From Psococerastis gibbosa (taxonomy: Eukaryota > Arthropoda > Insecta > Psocodea > Psocidae), in contig OZ020488.1 of NCBI GenBank assembly GCA_963971405.1, positions 21,719,089 through 21,783,088 of the forward strand: a stretch of 64,000 bases of DNA, given 5' to 3'. Every line of letters begins with the position of its first letter. The stretch's first letter is position 1. Shown piece after piece: positions 47,475 through 59,100 of the stretch. The notes beneath the pieces were generated by a model. The model worked only from the letters and a program-made list of their open reading frames with translations, ran no database searches and was not told the origin of the DNA. Made by a program: the position numbers and the translations under genes.

Positions 47475-47610
47475 CAAGGACGGATACGGGGGCAGGGGGT
47501 TGCTACCCCCCCCCCATAATTTAGTAAATATGTTGTAAGTAAATGCATTACGTTACAAATTAATCTATACTAAACACGTTTATTCTATTTTGACCCACCA
47601 CTTCTTGTGT
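47475..47610 (-). mobile_element. MITE family A, right end truncated
   Basis: Begins caaggacggatacggggg, with G-run, C-run and the inverse family A core up to ctattttgacccacc. The other TIR is missing. Confidence 0.8.
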
Positions 47611-47639
47611 AATTGACGCTGAGTAGTTAAAATGGCATA

Positions 47640-47850
47640 CTTCTGACTTTTCGACCCGTTGCATAGCAACTCAACAACCGCTCGACACTAGCAAACTCTC
47701 TTTCATTCTTCATGAGTACAGTTTTGGCAATCTCAATTTGAATGTACACGGTTATTGAGACAGCTGTTCCGGGCAGCAGCAGAGTGCACATTGTGCCTTA
47801 TGAGCTAATTGGCCGGTATTAACATTGAAAAAAGCATGGTTAGGTCCTCG
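47640..47850. promoter_or_regulatory. Candidate intronic regulatory segment 2, with RFX X-box
   Basis: Contains a perfect palindromic X-box GTTGCATAGCAAC at 47658-47670, matching the binding pattern of RFX transcription factors (two half sites with a short spacer). It is followed by atgagctaattggccgg (homeodomain core) in repeat-free sequence. No coding frame. Functional role is inferred only. Confidence 0.4.
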
Positions 47851-48596
47851 CCTTCAAAAACTGTGGCCAAACGTTATTACTGCCGGCTACAGGCAGCATT
47901 GAAATACTGAGGAGCATTTCTTCTTTTTTATGTCATCAGATATATATGGCCCTATAATCGATATGTGACTTAATTCAAGAAACGTCTTGTGGGGTGTCCG
48001 AATGTCTCATAATGTGTTTAAGTGTGTTATTGAATTCGGTAAACGATGGTGCTCATTAAAAAAGTGATAACAGACCGTTCTATGTATAAAATAAACGACT
48101 AACAATGCAGCTGATACTATATTACCCCAACGTAGCTGCAAACGCAATAATTTATCATACCACCAAATCCTTTCTGTTGACAGAACCTGTTACCGCTGCA
48201 ATTAAAATGTTTTTCTGTAATTTCAATAAATAAAAATCCACTTGGATTTCGATATTTTGATTGGATTCGTCTATTATTTGTGCAGCCAGATTATTTCTGT
48301 TTTTGTATCGCGTAGTTCTATCATCTCTATATAACATCCGGGGTGGTTTCCAATTATTTTTATTTCATATTTATTGAAATAGAAATATTGTTAATGAAAC
48401 CCAGGCTGGTAGCTCTCGTAATTATCTGTTTGTTTATGAGGTTACCAATATTTATGAGGTAGGCGGATCTAGTTAGTTTAACCTGGCCAGTGACCAGTAG
48501 CGTCGATATGTTTGTGTTTCTATCAGAAGGTTTAGTTTACTAATTTACATGTTTGATTACTTTGGTTATTTGGGCAGCTGTTATTTCATGTCGAGA

Positions 48597-48670
48597 CATG
48601 TAGCGTAGTGGTACGGGCTTTGACTTTCACCCGGAAGGTTGTTGGTTCGAGTCCCACACTTGCTATACAT
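48597..48670 (+). repeat. tRNA-derived SINE head
   Basis: tgtagcgtagtggtacggg (A box region) and ttggttcgagtcccacac (B box) with gctttgactttcacccgg between, very similar to 7122-7200. The downstream body (cgctccgctagattggc) is short. No acceptor stem pairing supports a functional tRNA. Confidence 0.65.
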
Positions 48671-48869
48671 TTAATACATGTATAGTGAGGGGTCTGGAGT
48701 ATTCCTATAGTTGAGTATTTTTCTAGCCCTCGCTCCGCTAGATTGGCCTAATAATATGACAAAATGTTAGCATTAATTTATTTCCTAGAGAAATGTCTAT
48801 TTATTTGAGTAGATTGGCATTGGAGATTATTGTCGAGCATAAGCGCAAACTAGTAAGTGTTGATACTAT

Positions 48870-49535
48870 CAAGCCCGTAGCCTGGATTTTTTTTCGGGGG
48901 TGGCTGCGGCAACTGTGATCCTATCCAGTGTAAAAAAATCAATCCTGAGAATTCAATTGTATCTAGTGTATTCTTTTGAGGTTATGGTGTTACTGAGTAT
49001 ACACGTATATGATAGCATAGGCACACCAAACGTCAATTTATAGGCGGAATTAGCTGTGGTGTGAACACTGACACATAATATTTTGCGGACATGCGGACTA
49101 AATCGTTATGTTACCATTACGACGGTTTAGATTGAATAGAAATAATATTGTATTTTAACCCAAAGGGGGGGTTTGGGGGTCTCCCCCGGGGGAAAATTTG
49201 AAAATATTAGTGCAAAATGTGGGGTTTTACGCATTTTTACAGCAGTAAAGGATAGATTGTACAGAGCTTACAAAGGAATGCTTACGGTACTCATAGAAAT
49301 AATATTGCATTTAACCCAAAGAGGAGCTCGGGGCCGTCGGGGGTCTCCCCCGGGGAAAAAAAATGAGCATATAAGTGCAAAATAGTGGGGTTTTACAGCA
49401 GCAAAGCTTACAAAGGAAGGCATATTCATATTACTGCAAACAGGGGGGCCCGGGGGTCTCCCCCAAACGATTTTTTTTTCGAAAATTTTCATTACGGGGG
49501 GGGCTGCTGACCAATAAGTCTTGCCTACGGCCTTG
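48870..49535 (+). mobile_element. hAT-like MITE, family D long form with tandem interior
   Basis: Left end caagcccgtagcctgg and right end ttgcctacggccttg pair. The left 300 bp match 1-401 in inverse. The right half holds about three repeats of a unit with ggggtctcccccgggg and a ggggttttacgc module, spaced about 155 and 130 bp. Flanking octamers gatactat and tactctct do not match. Frames 49173-49385 and 49268-49693 are translations of this repeat. Confidence 0.8.
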
Positions 49536-50919
49536 TACTCTCTACGGATTGTCCCCAGATTAGTCCAATTGATTGAAAACTGGACTGTGAAGCAGAAGGT
49601 TGTGGTTCGAGACTCGGCATAAGAGGAAAAATTAAAAGACCCAACCCTAATGGGGAAAATCATGGTTGCCGGGAATGTTGTCGACCGGAACATCCCAAAT
49701 AGAGTAGCCAGAGCATCCCCCTAGCAGTCCTCAGGTCTAGGCCCTCAACGGTTGTAGTGTTTCTATTTGTCCATCTGTAATGTTTTAATCAGTAAGGCAT
49801 CTATAGATTATCTGATTTGCATTTTTAAAGTTTCGGCAGCTGCTCTTTTATGGTCTTAAAATAATGATTGCTACTGTGGTATGGTATATTATTATTGGTC
49901 GAGTATACGGAGTATGTCCCATAAATACCTTGTTTCATGTGACGGATGACTTTGGTGGACTAGAACGTGTTATTTTCGTCTTACCTCATAACTGTTATCC
50001 AGGTAAACCTAGGTCTGTAATTTTTTGCCGTGCCTAAGTGTTTTTAATGAGGGGGGCTTAACATGTGGTTACTGCCGCGGTTTGTTTCATCACAGTTAGC
50101 GTCTAATCTAAACACCTTCCTTGAAAATCATAAAGAAATGTTCAGGTCGAATCTTTATTTAGAAGGAACTCATTCATACCTATTTATCAAAAGATTTTAG
50201 GCTGAGAAATTAGTGCTGAAGTTAAGGGGGACCTCCCCCAATGAGACTTGAAACAAGATATCTTTAATCGTACACTATTTGAACTAAAACAAATCCTGGG
50301 ATTAATCGGATCAGGTGGATCTAGATACCTGGCTGTGATAGCTTCATAGAATTTAGGTTTTGATTGCTAGAATCCGGATTTTAGTCGGGGTTTCATCTGG
50401 ACCTACAAGGCTACACTGGGTTTAATTTTTAGGCATTGGTACTTTTTTTTAAGTCAGTAACATATAAGCTTTTGTTATCTAGGATTCTAAGTCTATTGGC
50501 GGGTTTCAGCATTTTTATCATCTAATTTCGAGCGGAGTTCATAAACAGGAGTAAAACTTTATTTTACAAATAGAACAAATGATTTAGGAACATAAGGTTC
50601 TCCTTGGAAGAGTTAAAGCTGGTTCTGTTCTTATCAATTATCATACTTGTAGGTATTGGAACAAATAGGTTATAAATACCATTTGCACACCATTTGCTCA
50701 TTATATACATGTAGAACGAATAAAATTATCATGACATGCGCCCTCAAGTTTCTTAAAGCTTTTATCATTTCTTATGGGGTCTGGTGGAGTTCCGAAGCCT
50801 CACCGCCTGAACCGAGAAGGAAGAAGGACCTGGGAAGAGTGGATTGGAAAGGGTAATTTATTTTTCTTTCTAGTGTTTCGGGAGGGGAAGGAGGAAAGGG
50901 AGTGTAAGGTAGAGGGGAG

Positions 50920-51291
50920 TTAAGCCATAAATTGGCATATTTCATTACGTAGAAAATGAGCACCCCAAAATTTGTTGTTTTTATTGACTTTTTATTTTTT
51001 TATTTAATTAACAAATCAAGTCATTAAAGATTTGGCTCATGACAGTTGTAGAAGACTACTTCATGCATCATATTCTTCCATAAATACCAGAACAGACAGG
51101 ACTAACATTTCGCGTATTCTGGGATTTTTGGAAGAACTACAAAACCGAAAAGTAAAAATACCTGATTACATGATCTACAAAGTAGTCTTCTACCACTTAA
51201 ACGAGCCAAATTTTTAATAACTTGCTGAGTTAATTAAATAAAAAATGATTAATTTTGGGGTGCCAATTTTCTACGTGACATATCCTCTTAA
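50920..51291. mobile_element. Fold-back MITE with about 140-bp arms, family H
   Basis: The left arm (tacgtagaaaatgagcacccc, atttggctc, gtagaagactacttcatg) is matched inverted by the right arm (aaagtagtcttctaccactt, gagccaaat, ggggtgccaattttctacgt). The loop is about 70 bp. Diverged copies: 40425-40746 and possibly 62918-63175. Non-coding. Confidence 0.8.
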
Positions 51292-51955
51292 GTGTTCCTT
51301 CCAAAAGATAAGATCCTGGTCCTAATAAAATGATTTGAAGGAGGGACAGGAACTCAAGTCATTGGAAGGAAAACAAACATTGGAGTTGGGGAGGTGTGTC
51401 CTCCGCTCTAAATCAAACCTTACATGGCTACCGTCCGTACAAATTGATTGTTATTTTGTTATTTATTGCGGAACCTGACCTTGCCTTTACCATCAACTAT
51501 GTGGAACTATTATTCAGCCGTGGCTGCTCTTTGCGGGAGATATACTAACGATTTCAGGGGCAGAGGCGTTCCTTTAACTCATTTTGTATTTTTTGAATTC
51601 GCATTAATTTCGTTTACTAATGAGACAAACAGAAGGTGAACTGAGTCTAAAATATTTATAGTGTTATGGTGTAGCATATTGCCCAAATTAAAATATTGCA
51701 ATGCTTGTTGTAATCGACATCTACTGGCCTACCGCAAGGCGACGCCCGTGTGCAGTTTTTACATCTGGCTATTAAATACATGTATGCAGTCAATTGTCAA
51801 AAATACAAACGGGATTTTTTTTTATTGAAGCGCGGGACTTTCGATTATCACGAAAGAGCTCCACGCCTTAATCTAAAAAAAAGGATTGAAGCCATATTAA
51901 AAATGAAATGGAATTTATACGCGTTAGCTATTTGGGTTTTAATCCATGTCGTTAT

Positions 51956-52116
51956 CAGGGACGGATCCAGCCCATTTTCGGGGGGGGGGGGGGGTAGTTG
52001 TGGGTCAAAATAGGAAAACATATGTAAGATCAATTAAATCAGAGCGTAATAAATTAATTTACAATAGATTTACCAAATTTGGGGGGGGGGGGGTAGCTGC
52101 CCTTGGTCCGTCCTTG
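51956..52116 (+). mobile_element. hAT-like MITE, family A, perfect 8-bp TSD
   Basis: cagggacggatccagcccat at the left, ggtccgtccttg at the right, and GTCGTTAT on both sides (51948-51955 and 52117-52124). Two long G-runs (about 51970 and 52081). With 4675-4844 it defines the target duplication of the family. Confidence 0.92.
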
Positions 52117-53244
52117 GTCGTTATTGCTCTTTTAAAATTAGTTGTGTTCTTAATTATTTGCGTAATATTGTACGTAGGCCTATATATTTTATTATCCCTA
52201 TATGAAATCAACGCCACCCCCAAAATCATACGCTTATTATAGTATATACCCGTAGCATCTTTTAAGTAATACCATTTTAAGAACCTGCTGCATTTATTTA
52301 TTTCTTTGTCGTGCACCGTGTTTTTCTAAAATTGTTGCCAGAACTTGTAGTTACGCGTTCAAATCACTGGGGTTATTTATATGTAACATATATATAACAC
52401 GATAAAATCTTGATAAAACAGTGCCATGAATAGGCAGGTCGATGTGACATCTCACATTGGTACCTGGGAAATCAGAGCGAATGTCTTGCTGTGTTAGTAT
52501 CTACAGGGTCATCGCCGTATTGTTGTCAGATGGGATCGGGAGGGGCCCAATTTGTTGGGGGTCGGCGCCACTACCACCCGGCGCCACCTCCAACCTTTTG
52601 GCTTGGTAAACCTACCGTACCCTTACTCTTTTCTCTAAATTCCCTATTTGTGGTAGGTACATAGGTACTTGTCTAATACTTAATGAGCTAGGCTTAATTG
52701 ACAATTTGAAATATCATGATCTCAATCGAAAGTTGTAATTACGCTTTAGGTTGTTAGTTTCTGCTAGATATGTTTGTTTTTTCGTTTGGCGTTTTTATGG
52801 GTAGTTCATATTCTTGTTGACTTTTGAGTAGTAGTTATATGTTGGGCAGTCCCAGGCCACGGTAATAAGGGCCATAGGGCATACGGTTATTGAGACTACC
52901 GATTTTAATAATTGGGTGCACATCTTGTAGTTCAGGTATTTGAACCGACCCACACGCCTGCTTTTTTTAATTATTTAATTCAATTTCGTTTAGAAGAGTT
53001 GAACCGTTGTGGTTTGGCTGATTTTTATTTATTTATACTAGATACAACTTAATTATAAATTAAATTATCCTGAATTAATCTCTCCACCTTTAAACTTTTT
53101 TTTGTGATAACTTGCTGACGTTTTTTTCTATTGTGGAGGGATAGGGCTTGGTGAATGTTTGGTGCAAACCCACAGAGCCTACTTCAGAAGATTTCTATGA
53201 TCTGGCGTGTCTAGGGGAAACCGTACACTTTCGTGCGATTGGCA

Positions 53245-53505
53245 CAGTGCCGGATTAAGTATTAACCCCTGTAGGGGCGTGGGCACAAGATATGTAGCAA
53301 TGTGGGTGCAAACTCTCTGTCTACCAACTTTGAAGCATAAATAAACGTTTAATTTCCCGCCTATTTCAAAACTTTGTTTGGAAATAGTTTTTAACTTTAA
53401 TTTTTTTTTAAAATCTCGTTTGTGGGGGCCGGAATTTTAGGCATTTTTTTGGGGGGGGGGGGCTTGAGCCTGTGCCCCAAGTGCCCATCAGTTAATCCGG
53501 CACTG
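53245..53505 (+). mobile_element. hAT-like MITE, family B
   Basis: Ends cagtgccggattaag and gttaatccggcactg, with interior as in 11452-11712. The flanks gattggca and ttccgaaa do not match, so the duplication is lost. Confidence 0.88.
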
Positions 53506-54486
53506 TTCCGAAAACGTCAAGAAATCTACCAGCCTCGCGACTGCGGGAATTTTCCGTGGTTGTCTCTGTTGATATCTTTATTTACTGTATCTAATAATGC
53601 AACAGGAAAGTAACGGGCACGATAGTAGATGATTCTGAAAACATTTTCTCTGCTGCATTCATCCGCATTTAGAATTTTGTCGGAAGTTACATCTAGTATT
53701 GTTGTTATTTAAATCAAACTTAGTTATTTTTTGTTTTGCCTCAGAAATAGGGGAAACGGGATCTAATAATTTTCCCATGTACTTGCTGTACTTGATGATT
53801 CTTAGGAACTACTTATGCCACTGCCATTAAATCAAGGCTAGATGATGGCGTGAACAAATAACTTGGACATTGTTAGATTGACATTCCTTTTTACATTGAT
53901 GAGATCTACGAAGGCTATTCTCAGTACTTAATTTACATTGCAAACTTAGTGCATTTCTCAAGGAGTTAAACTGATTCCTTTGTTATCTTTTCTGTTTGCC
54001 GTTGTGCTCCTCCATGATGATAGATTCGGTCGTTTTCTTTCTCTTTATAAATCATGCGATGCGGTTCCTTTGAGATGAGTATACGTTAAGGTGCTTTAAG
54101 AGACAACCAGCCACCCCTTCCCCAGGAAAAAATTTACTGCTACCAAAAACGTAGATACCCATTTTTTCTGGCTTATTTTTTTTCCAAGCATTTTTCTCGA
54201 CGGAGAATCCCCTGTTTGCAGTTAGGCATAAAAATCTTCGTCGGTAAATTCTAAACTTTACTTCCATGAAAATATTTGTGAATTCCTCCTGACACCCCTA
54301 AGTTCGGCCCTGTCACTGCGACAGTAACTCATGCATCTCTCTATCTTTATTCAGAGCACGAAGTTGCTATATATATATATGTATAATTTTTTTTTGTTGA
54401 AAGGGCAGCGTTATATATATTTTTTATTAGTAGCCTTAATGTCAAAAACGTATTTATAATAATTTGTTTTTAAAATGGTACGAAAT

Positions 54487-55475
54487 CATTGGCGTAAATA
54501 GGGGGGTCCTGGGGGGCTTAGCCCCCCCCCCCCAGGTACACCCGTAGCCCCCCCCCCCAGGATTTCTGGTGACAAAGACGTCAAGGAGGCTAAAGGCATA
54601 GTATCCACAATAATGCAAGGGAAATTAAATCTTAGTATGCTTATTTTACATGAAAAAAAAAAAAAAATCAACATATTGACCAAGTACTTTCACAAAAAAT
54701 ATATTACTCAAAATGCTTAAACCCCCAATACTTTAAAGCCATTTTTTCCAAATTTTTCTCCGGGGGAGACCCTTCTGCTTCCAAACATTTGCGTAGATAG
54801 GGGGGTCCTGGGCTAAGCCCCCCCCCTAGAAGCACCTGTAGCCCCCCCCCCAGGATTTCTGGTGACAAAGACGTTATGAAGGCAAAAGGCATGGTATTCA
54901 CAATAACGAAAGGGAAATTTATTCTTGGTATGCTTATTTCACATGAAAGACATCATGAACAAAATCAACATATTGACCAAGTACTTTCACAAAAATATAT
55001 ATTACTCAAAATGCTTAAAACCCCAATATTGCAGACCGATTTTTTCAAAATTTTTCTTCGGCCCCTCAGTGATTCGTCGGTAAAATCTCAACTGTACTGC
55101 TTGCAAAATGCGTAAAACCTCCCTAATTTGGGCCTATTCATCCATTTTTTTTCTCCGGGGAGACCTCCGGGCCGCCCTTTCTCTAGGGTAGAATATTCGT
55201 AAAACCTCACTAATTTGGGCCAATTTATCCATTTTTTTTCTCCGGGGAGACCCCCGGGCCCCCCTTTCTCCAGTGTAGAATTTTCGTGAACCCTCCCTAA
55301 TTTGGGCCTATTCATCGATTATTTTTTCTCCGGGGAGACCCCGGGGCTCCCCTTTCTCCAAGGTATAATTTGCGTAAAACCTCACTAATTTGGGCCCATT
55401 TATCCCTTTTTTTTCTCCGGGGATCAAAGTCTTGGGGTCCCCCCCCCCCAGAAATTTTGGGAATTTACGCCAATG
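54487..55475 (+). mobile_element. Composite TIR element, family F (TIR CATTGGCGTAAAT)
   Basis: Outer ends cattggcgtaaatagg and gaatttacgccaatg are inverted repeats and CGAAAT flanks both sides (6 bp). The interior has a 293-bp unit present about twice (gatttctggtgacaaagacg at 54561 and 54854) and an 87-bp tandem array. Frames inside (for example 54486-54683 and 55088-55315) are translations of repeats. It is probably non-autonomous. Confidence 0.85.
55111..55460 (+). repeat. 87-bp tandem array, about four units
   Basis: The unit start cgtaaaacctccctaatttg recurs at 55111, 55198, 55285 and 55373 (steps of 87, 87 and 88). Each unit continues with gggcctattcatcc-like sequence, a T-run and ctccggggagacc followed by gcccctttctcc-like sequence. 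The same module occurs singly or doubly in families C, D and G. Confidence 0.9.
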
Positions 55476-55559
55476 CGAAATGTTGTGTTGGGATTTGAAA
55501 ACAACAATACTGAGGGGTCACAATGACTCCATCACTAAAGGGAACCTTAATAAGGCGCC

Positions 55560-56060
55560 CTTTAAACGTTTGATAATTAATTAGACACTTTTTGGGTATA
55601 GCCATCAAAATGGAAGAAGTGTAAACATTTGTGCGCCGAGTGTTGGACCAGATGTCCCATTAAATGGCTCGTAAATGTTTTGGTGAGATCTGGCTCAAAT
55701 TAGCAGGGTTCATTTAGAAATAGGCAAGATTACTGCCAGCGGGGGTGAAGAAATACTCCCTTATTTCGCAGACCCCCTTAAATTCCGTTAATGAGCCCAG
55801 AAGTTATGACTCGGTTGGGATGTCCGTCGTAAAAGTAGGTCTAATTTGTCCCCGTACCTTTGTCAACCCAAGTCAAATGAATGAGGGTCTTGAGAATTGT
55901 TTATAGTGGCGCCAGGGATGGTCACCAATGTTTAGCTTAGCCCGGAGGCTCTGGCAGAATTCGATCTAAAGCTAGATTTATGACTTCTTGGAATGTCTGC
56001 GCTAACGACCGTTTCCCCTGTGACTTTTTCTGCAGTTGCATTCTAGGTTTCTGTCATTAA
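55560..56060. promoter_or_regulatory. Candidate intronic regulatory segment 3
   Basis: About 500 bp of repeat-free, less AT-rich sequence with a homeodomain cluster (gataattaattagacac at about 55570), ccattaaatggctcgtaaat and ttccgttaatgagcccag. No long frame. It is the longest clean island in intron 3. Regulatory role inferred. Confidence 0.35.
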
Positions 56061-56205
56061 AAATGCGATCGTATGTATCTAATAAAATACAACGGTGACC
56101 AGTTATAATTTTGGCGTCAGGCGACTTTCTTTCGTAACCAATCCAACCGTATGCATAGACCACAATTATTATTTTGCACGCATTTTACACAGAATTGGCG
56201 ATATC

Positions 56206-56304
56206 CAAGGCCGTACGGGGGGGGGGGGGAGACATTTCATTCTAGTATTGTATCGAATATTGATTGAACCCCTCCCTCCCACTCTGAATTCCTGGCTACG
56301 GCCT
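56206..56304 (+). mobile_element. Short family D group element
   Basis: Left end caaggccgtacgggg with G-run, right end ttcctggctacggcc. Only about 100 bp, a heavily internally deleted copy. Confidence 0.7.
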
Positions 56305-57113
56305 ACCTACTACAAATATACAATATTACAAACGTTTTCACGCCTCTTATTACGACTCGTCTATAACTCGTTTGAATTGAACTATTTGGGCTCTATAATG
56401 CAATTATTTTAGCTACAATTAATTTTTATTGGCATACATACTGTTATAGTAATAGTAAAAACTGTTAATTTCACTTTCCATTCTGTGTTGGCTGCACAAT
56501 TTAGTGAAAATAGTCAAAATACTCATAGATGTGCTGAAAGTGGTCCTGACCTAAAACGTTTTGTCTGTTATCAGTGCTGTCCGCTTTTCTAACCAGGCCA
56601 AACATCAAAACAACTTGCTCAACACGTTTCTATCCACCCGTATCAGGCGCCTGCTCCTAAAACCTTAAATCCCACCATTGTCACATTCGGGGTAAATTAC
56701 CCGAGCAAATTCTCTTGTCGGCACCAAATTCGTTTTAACCTGAGCGAGTACCCTGGCGCCATACAGAGACTGAAAGCTGTAAAAAGAACTCGGTTTATGG
56801 TTCAATAACAACTGATCCTCTTTTGTTGGAGCCTTTTCGGTACTTTGCTGTTTAGCATTATACCGTGACATAATTGAGTGGTCTGCCGTCTGAATACTGA
56901 CACAAAAGGAATTTTTACAGTTATTTGAGGCATTGTGTAATTCTTCTCTGATTGGGTTCTGTTGAGTGTCTGTCATTTAGTTTTGGCTAAATTGCGGTAA
57001 ATTTGTGCGAAAGAAGTTTCTTTCCCAAAGCCCCGCCGATCTACTAGACACACCCATTCGGTTGTGATCTTTTTCACAGGTACATTATTACTGTATTTTC
57101 TTTTAAGACTTTC

Positions 57114-57235
57114 CAGCCCATTTTGGGGTAGTTGTGGATTAAAATATAACAAACATATGTAGTATTGATTAAATTAGAGCGTAATAAATAAACTTACAAC
57201 AGATTTACTAAATTTTGGTGGGGGGGGGGGGCAAC
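57114..57235 (+). repeat. MITE family A copy without TIRs
   Basis: ccagcccattttggggtagt, aaacatatgtagtattgat and acttacaacagatttacta are family A core, but both outer TIRs are missing. It abuts the 0.87-kb repeat copy 2. Confidence 0.75.
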
Positions 57236-57268
57236 TATGGGGACCCCTATTGTTACTGTGTAAACATT

Positions 57269-58123
57269 TTTGCTTTCCAATTTATACGTAGTATAAGGAA
57301 AGCTTTGTGATGGTCAAAATTTTCAATTCCGAGATTTCAACGGATTTACACGTTTTCAGGTCCCATCAGGAACCCAAAAAGTGGTTTTTACGAAATGTCT
57401 GTCTGTCTGTCTGTCTGTGCATCGATTTCCGGGCAAACTCCTCGGTCGATTTGGATGAAATTAGCATGTAGGTTTACAAAAATCATACCTCAGGAATATT
57501 TTTTTTTTTTTTTTGGGGCCAACTCAATTTGGGGGGTTTTATTCTCAAAAAACTCCAAAAAAAATCTAAAAAAATTATTTCTCAAAAACGGCTCCGACGA
57601 TTTCTTTTAAATCCTCATATATTGTAGTCGTCATTAATGTTGAAAAAATGCGGGGGGTCGCTTGCCCCTTGATAGTTTGCTTCTGGGAGTAAAAAAATAA
57701 AAATAACGAAATTTTAATGATAAATGACTAAAAAATAATTTTTCTGCGAAACCTTTCTATCGATGATTTCTACCGTCAGGCTTCTTTTAGGTGTTAAATT
57801 GAGTAACGAAACCGGATAGGTTGCTTTCCCAAAAAAATATTTGGTTTTGCACAAAAAATTATTTTTTGAAAAAATGATAGAAAATTCGCGCTTAAATGCA
57901 TTGCGTACCCTGCCATTATAGCTTTGTGGTAATTAATGTGTTTGTCTGACCTATCTAGAATTTATCTCACTTTCAGTGACGTCAGTTGGACAACCCCCCC
58001 CCCCCTCCCCGAGATATCGGAAATTTAACCACTGGAAAATTATTTACCATGAAATTACTCATTTTCTCTATCTACTAATGTTGATAAATTAGAAAGCATG
58101 TTCGAGTAAACTCGGACCGGTTC
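57269..58123 (-). repeat. 0.87-kb interspersed repeat, copy 2 (inverted)
   Basis: Runs from gctttccaatttatacgtag to gagtaaactcggaccggttc, the inverse of 44633-45501. Differences include a GTCT array for the CCGA/CAGA array and a C-run in place of the G-run. The two copies are 11.8 kb apart in inverted orientation within intron 3. Confidence 0.78.
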
Positions 58124-58189
58124 TTTTTTTTAATTAGAACAGTTAACACTCGCTAGGGGTCTGTAGTAAATATAAAGCCCTTTGTTTTT

Positions 58190-58450
58190 GATTTACCAGA
58201 GGATGGTAGAAGTGACCCCTGGCGTATGATGCCAGAATAACTTCATCATGGCAGACTGACTGCAACACTTGCTAGACCTCGTTCGTAGTGCATTCCATGC
58301 GAGCATTGCCAGCCGGATTAAAGTGTCTTGTGATCCCTTGGCAGTGGGTCTGGGGATTATTTTGTCACCCGGGGCTCTGTTTACATCAAGGCCCTTGTTA
58401 TCCGTGGGAAATTAACAAATATACCAACTACTTACATCGAACTTTTATCT
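58190..58450. promoter_or_regulatory. Candidate intronic regulatory segment 4
   Basis: Repeat-free, balanced composition, with gaagtgacccctggcg, ggattaaagtgtcttgtg and ttgtcacccggggctctg. No continuous frame or splice sites were identified. Inference from composition. Confidence 0.3.
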
Positions 58451-58639
58451 TCCGAGTGAAATAGTATGCACTGAGGAAAATGCTCAGCGGAAAATTGGAA
58501 TTATCAAAAAGTTTATTAAATACATCCCAGAGTGTTACTGCTCGTGAAACATAAAGGAGTGAAGGATGATTCTTCGCGACTACCGCCTTCTCACTGGGGA
58601 TATATTTTTCCTTGGCTTGTGAGTTGTGACTGGGATCTC

Positions 58640-58710
58640 TCTAGACTTTGGTCTCCGGGCCGAAAGACTCGAAATTCGTCAAAATAGAAAATAAAGACAC
58701 TTTTTTTCTT
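58640..58710 (+). repeat. Retroelement-tail-like repeat (inverse of 26500-26566)
   Basis: gggccgaaagactcgaaatt and aaaataaagacac followed by a pyrimidine tract. Similarity to 26500-26566 in opposite orientation defines it as a repeat. Confidence 0.5.
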
Positions 58711-58939
58711 TCTTCATTCTGTGAAACCAGGCTTTCCTCGCCAATTTCCCTCTTGGTGTTTGTTCTAAAGTCTGTTACTTTTGCATTTTGATTCAGCTGC
58801 GATCGTGATGACCTCTGTTGTTGACTTATTATATCGCTTGTGCATACTGTACATGGTATTGTTATATGTCAATTCATCACTAGAATTTAATTTTTTTTCA
58901 CTCATTAAGCCTGTACGGAAATGCAATGGGATCATTATT

Positions 58940-59100
58940 ATTATTTTTTGCGAGGGCGCCGACGTGAAGTGTCAGACTGACCAGTTTGATTAATTGTCGA
59001 GTCTCATTAGCAGCAACCCCCAAATGTGCGCCCATCTGCTCTGTTTGTGGCTAAGTCCAGCCCAAACGCTTACAGTTGATGCACGATTAGCTATACTACT
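58940..59100. promoter_or_regulatory. Candidate intronic regulatory segment 5
   Basis: Contains tttgattaattgtcgagtct and cattagcag (homeodomain-type cores) and gaccagtttg in a repeat-free segment with higher GC (cgagggcgccgacgtgaag). No coding evidence. Confidence 0.28.

Noticed and set aside
48603-48665. Possible functional tRNA gene
   Set aside because: A and B boxes are present but no acceptor stem pairing or clear anticodon loop; a similar copy at 7122-7200 points to a SINE.
49173-49693. Open frames up to 141 codons
   Set aside because: They lie within a family D MITE with tandem interior, which also occurs inverted at 1-401.
50389-50435. Possible ankyrin exon (ggctacactggg)
   Set aside because: The reading frame does not give a TALHWA-type core and runs into stops; no acceptor and donor pair.
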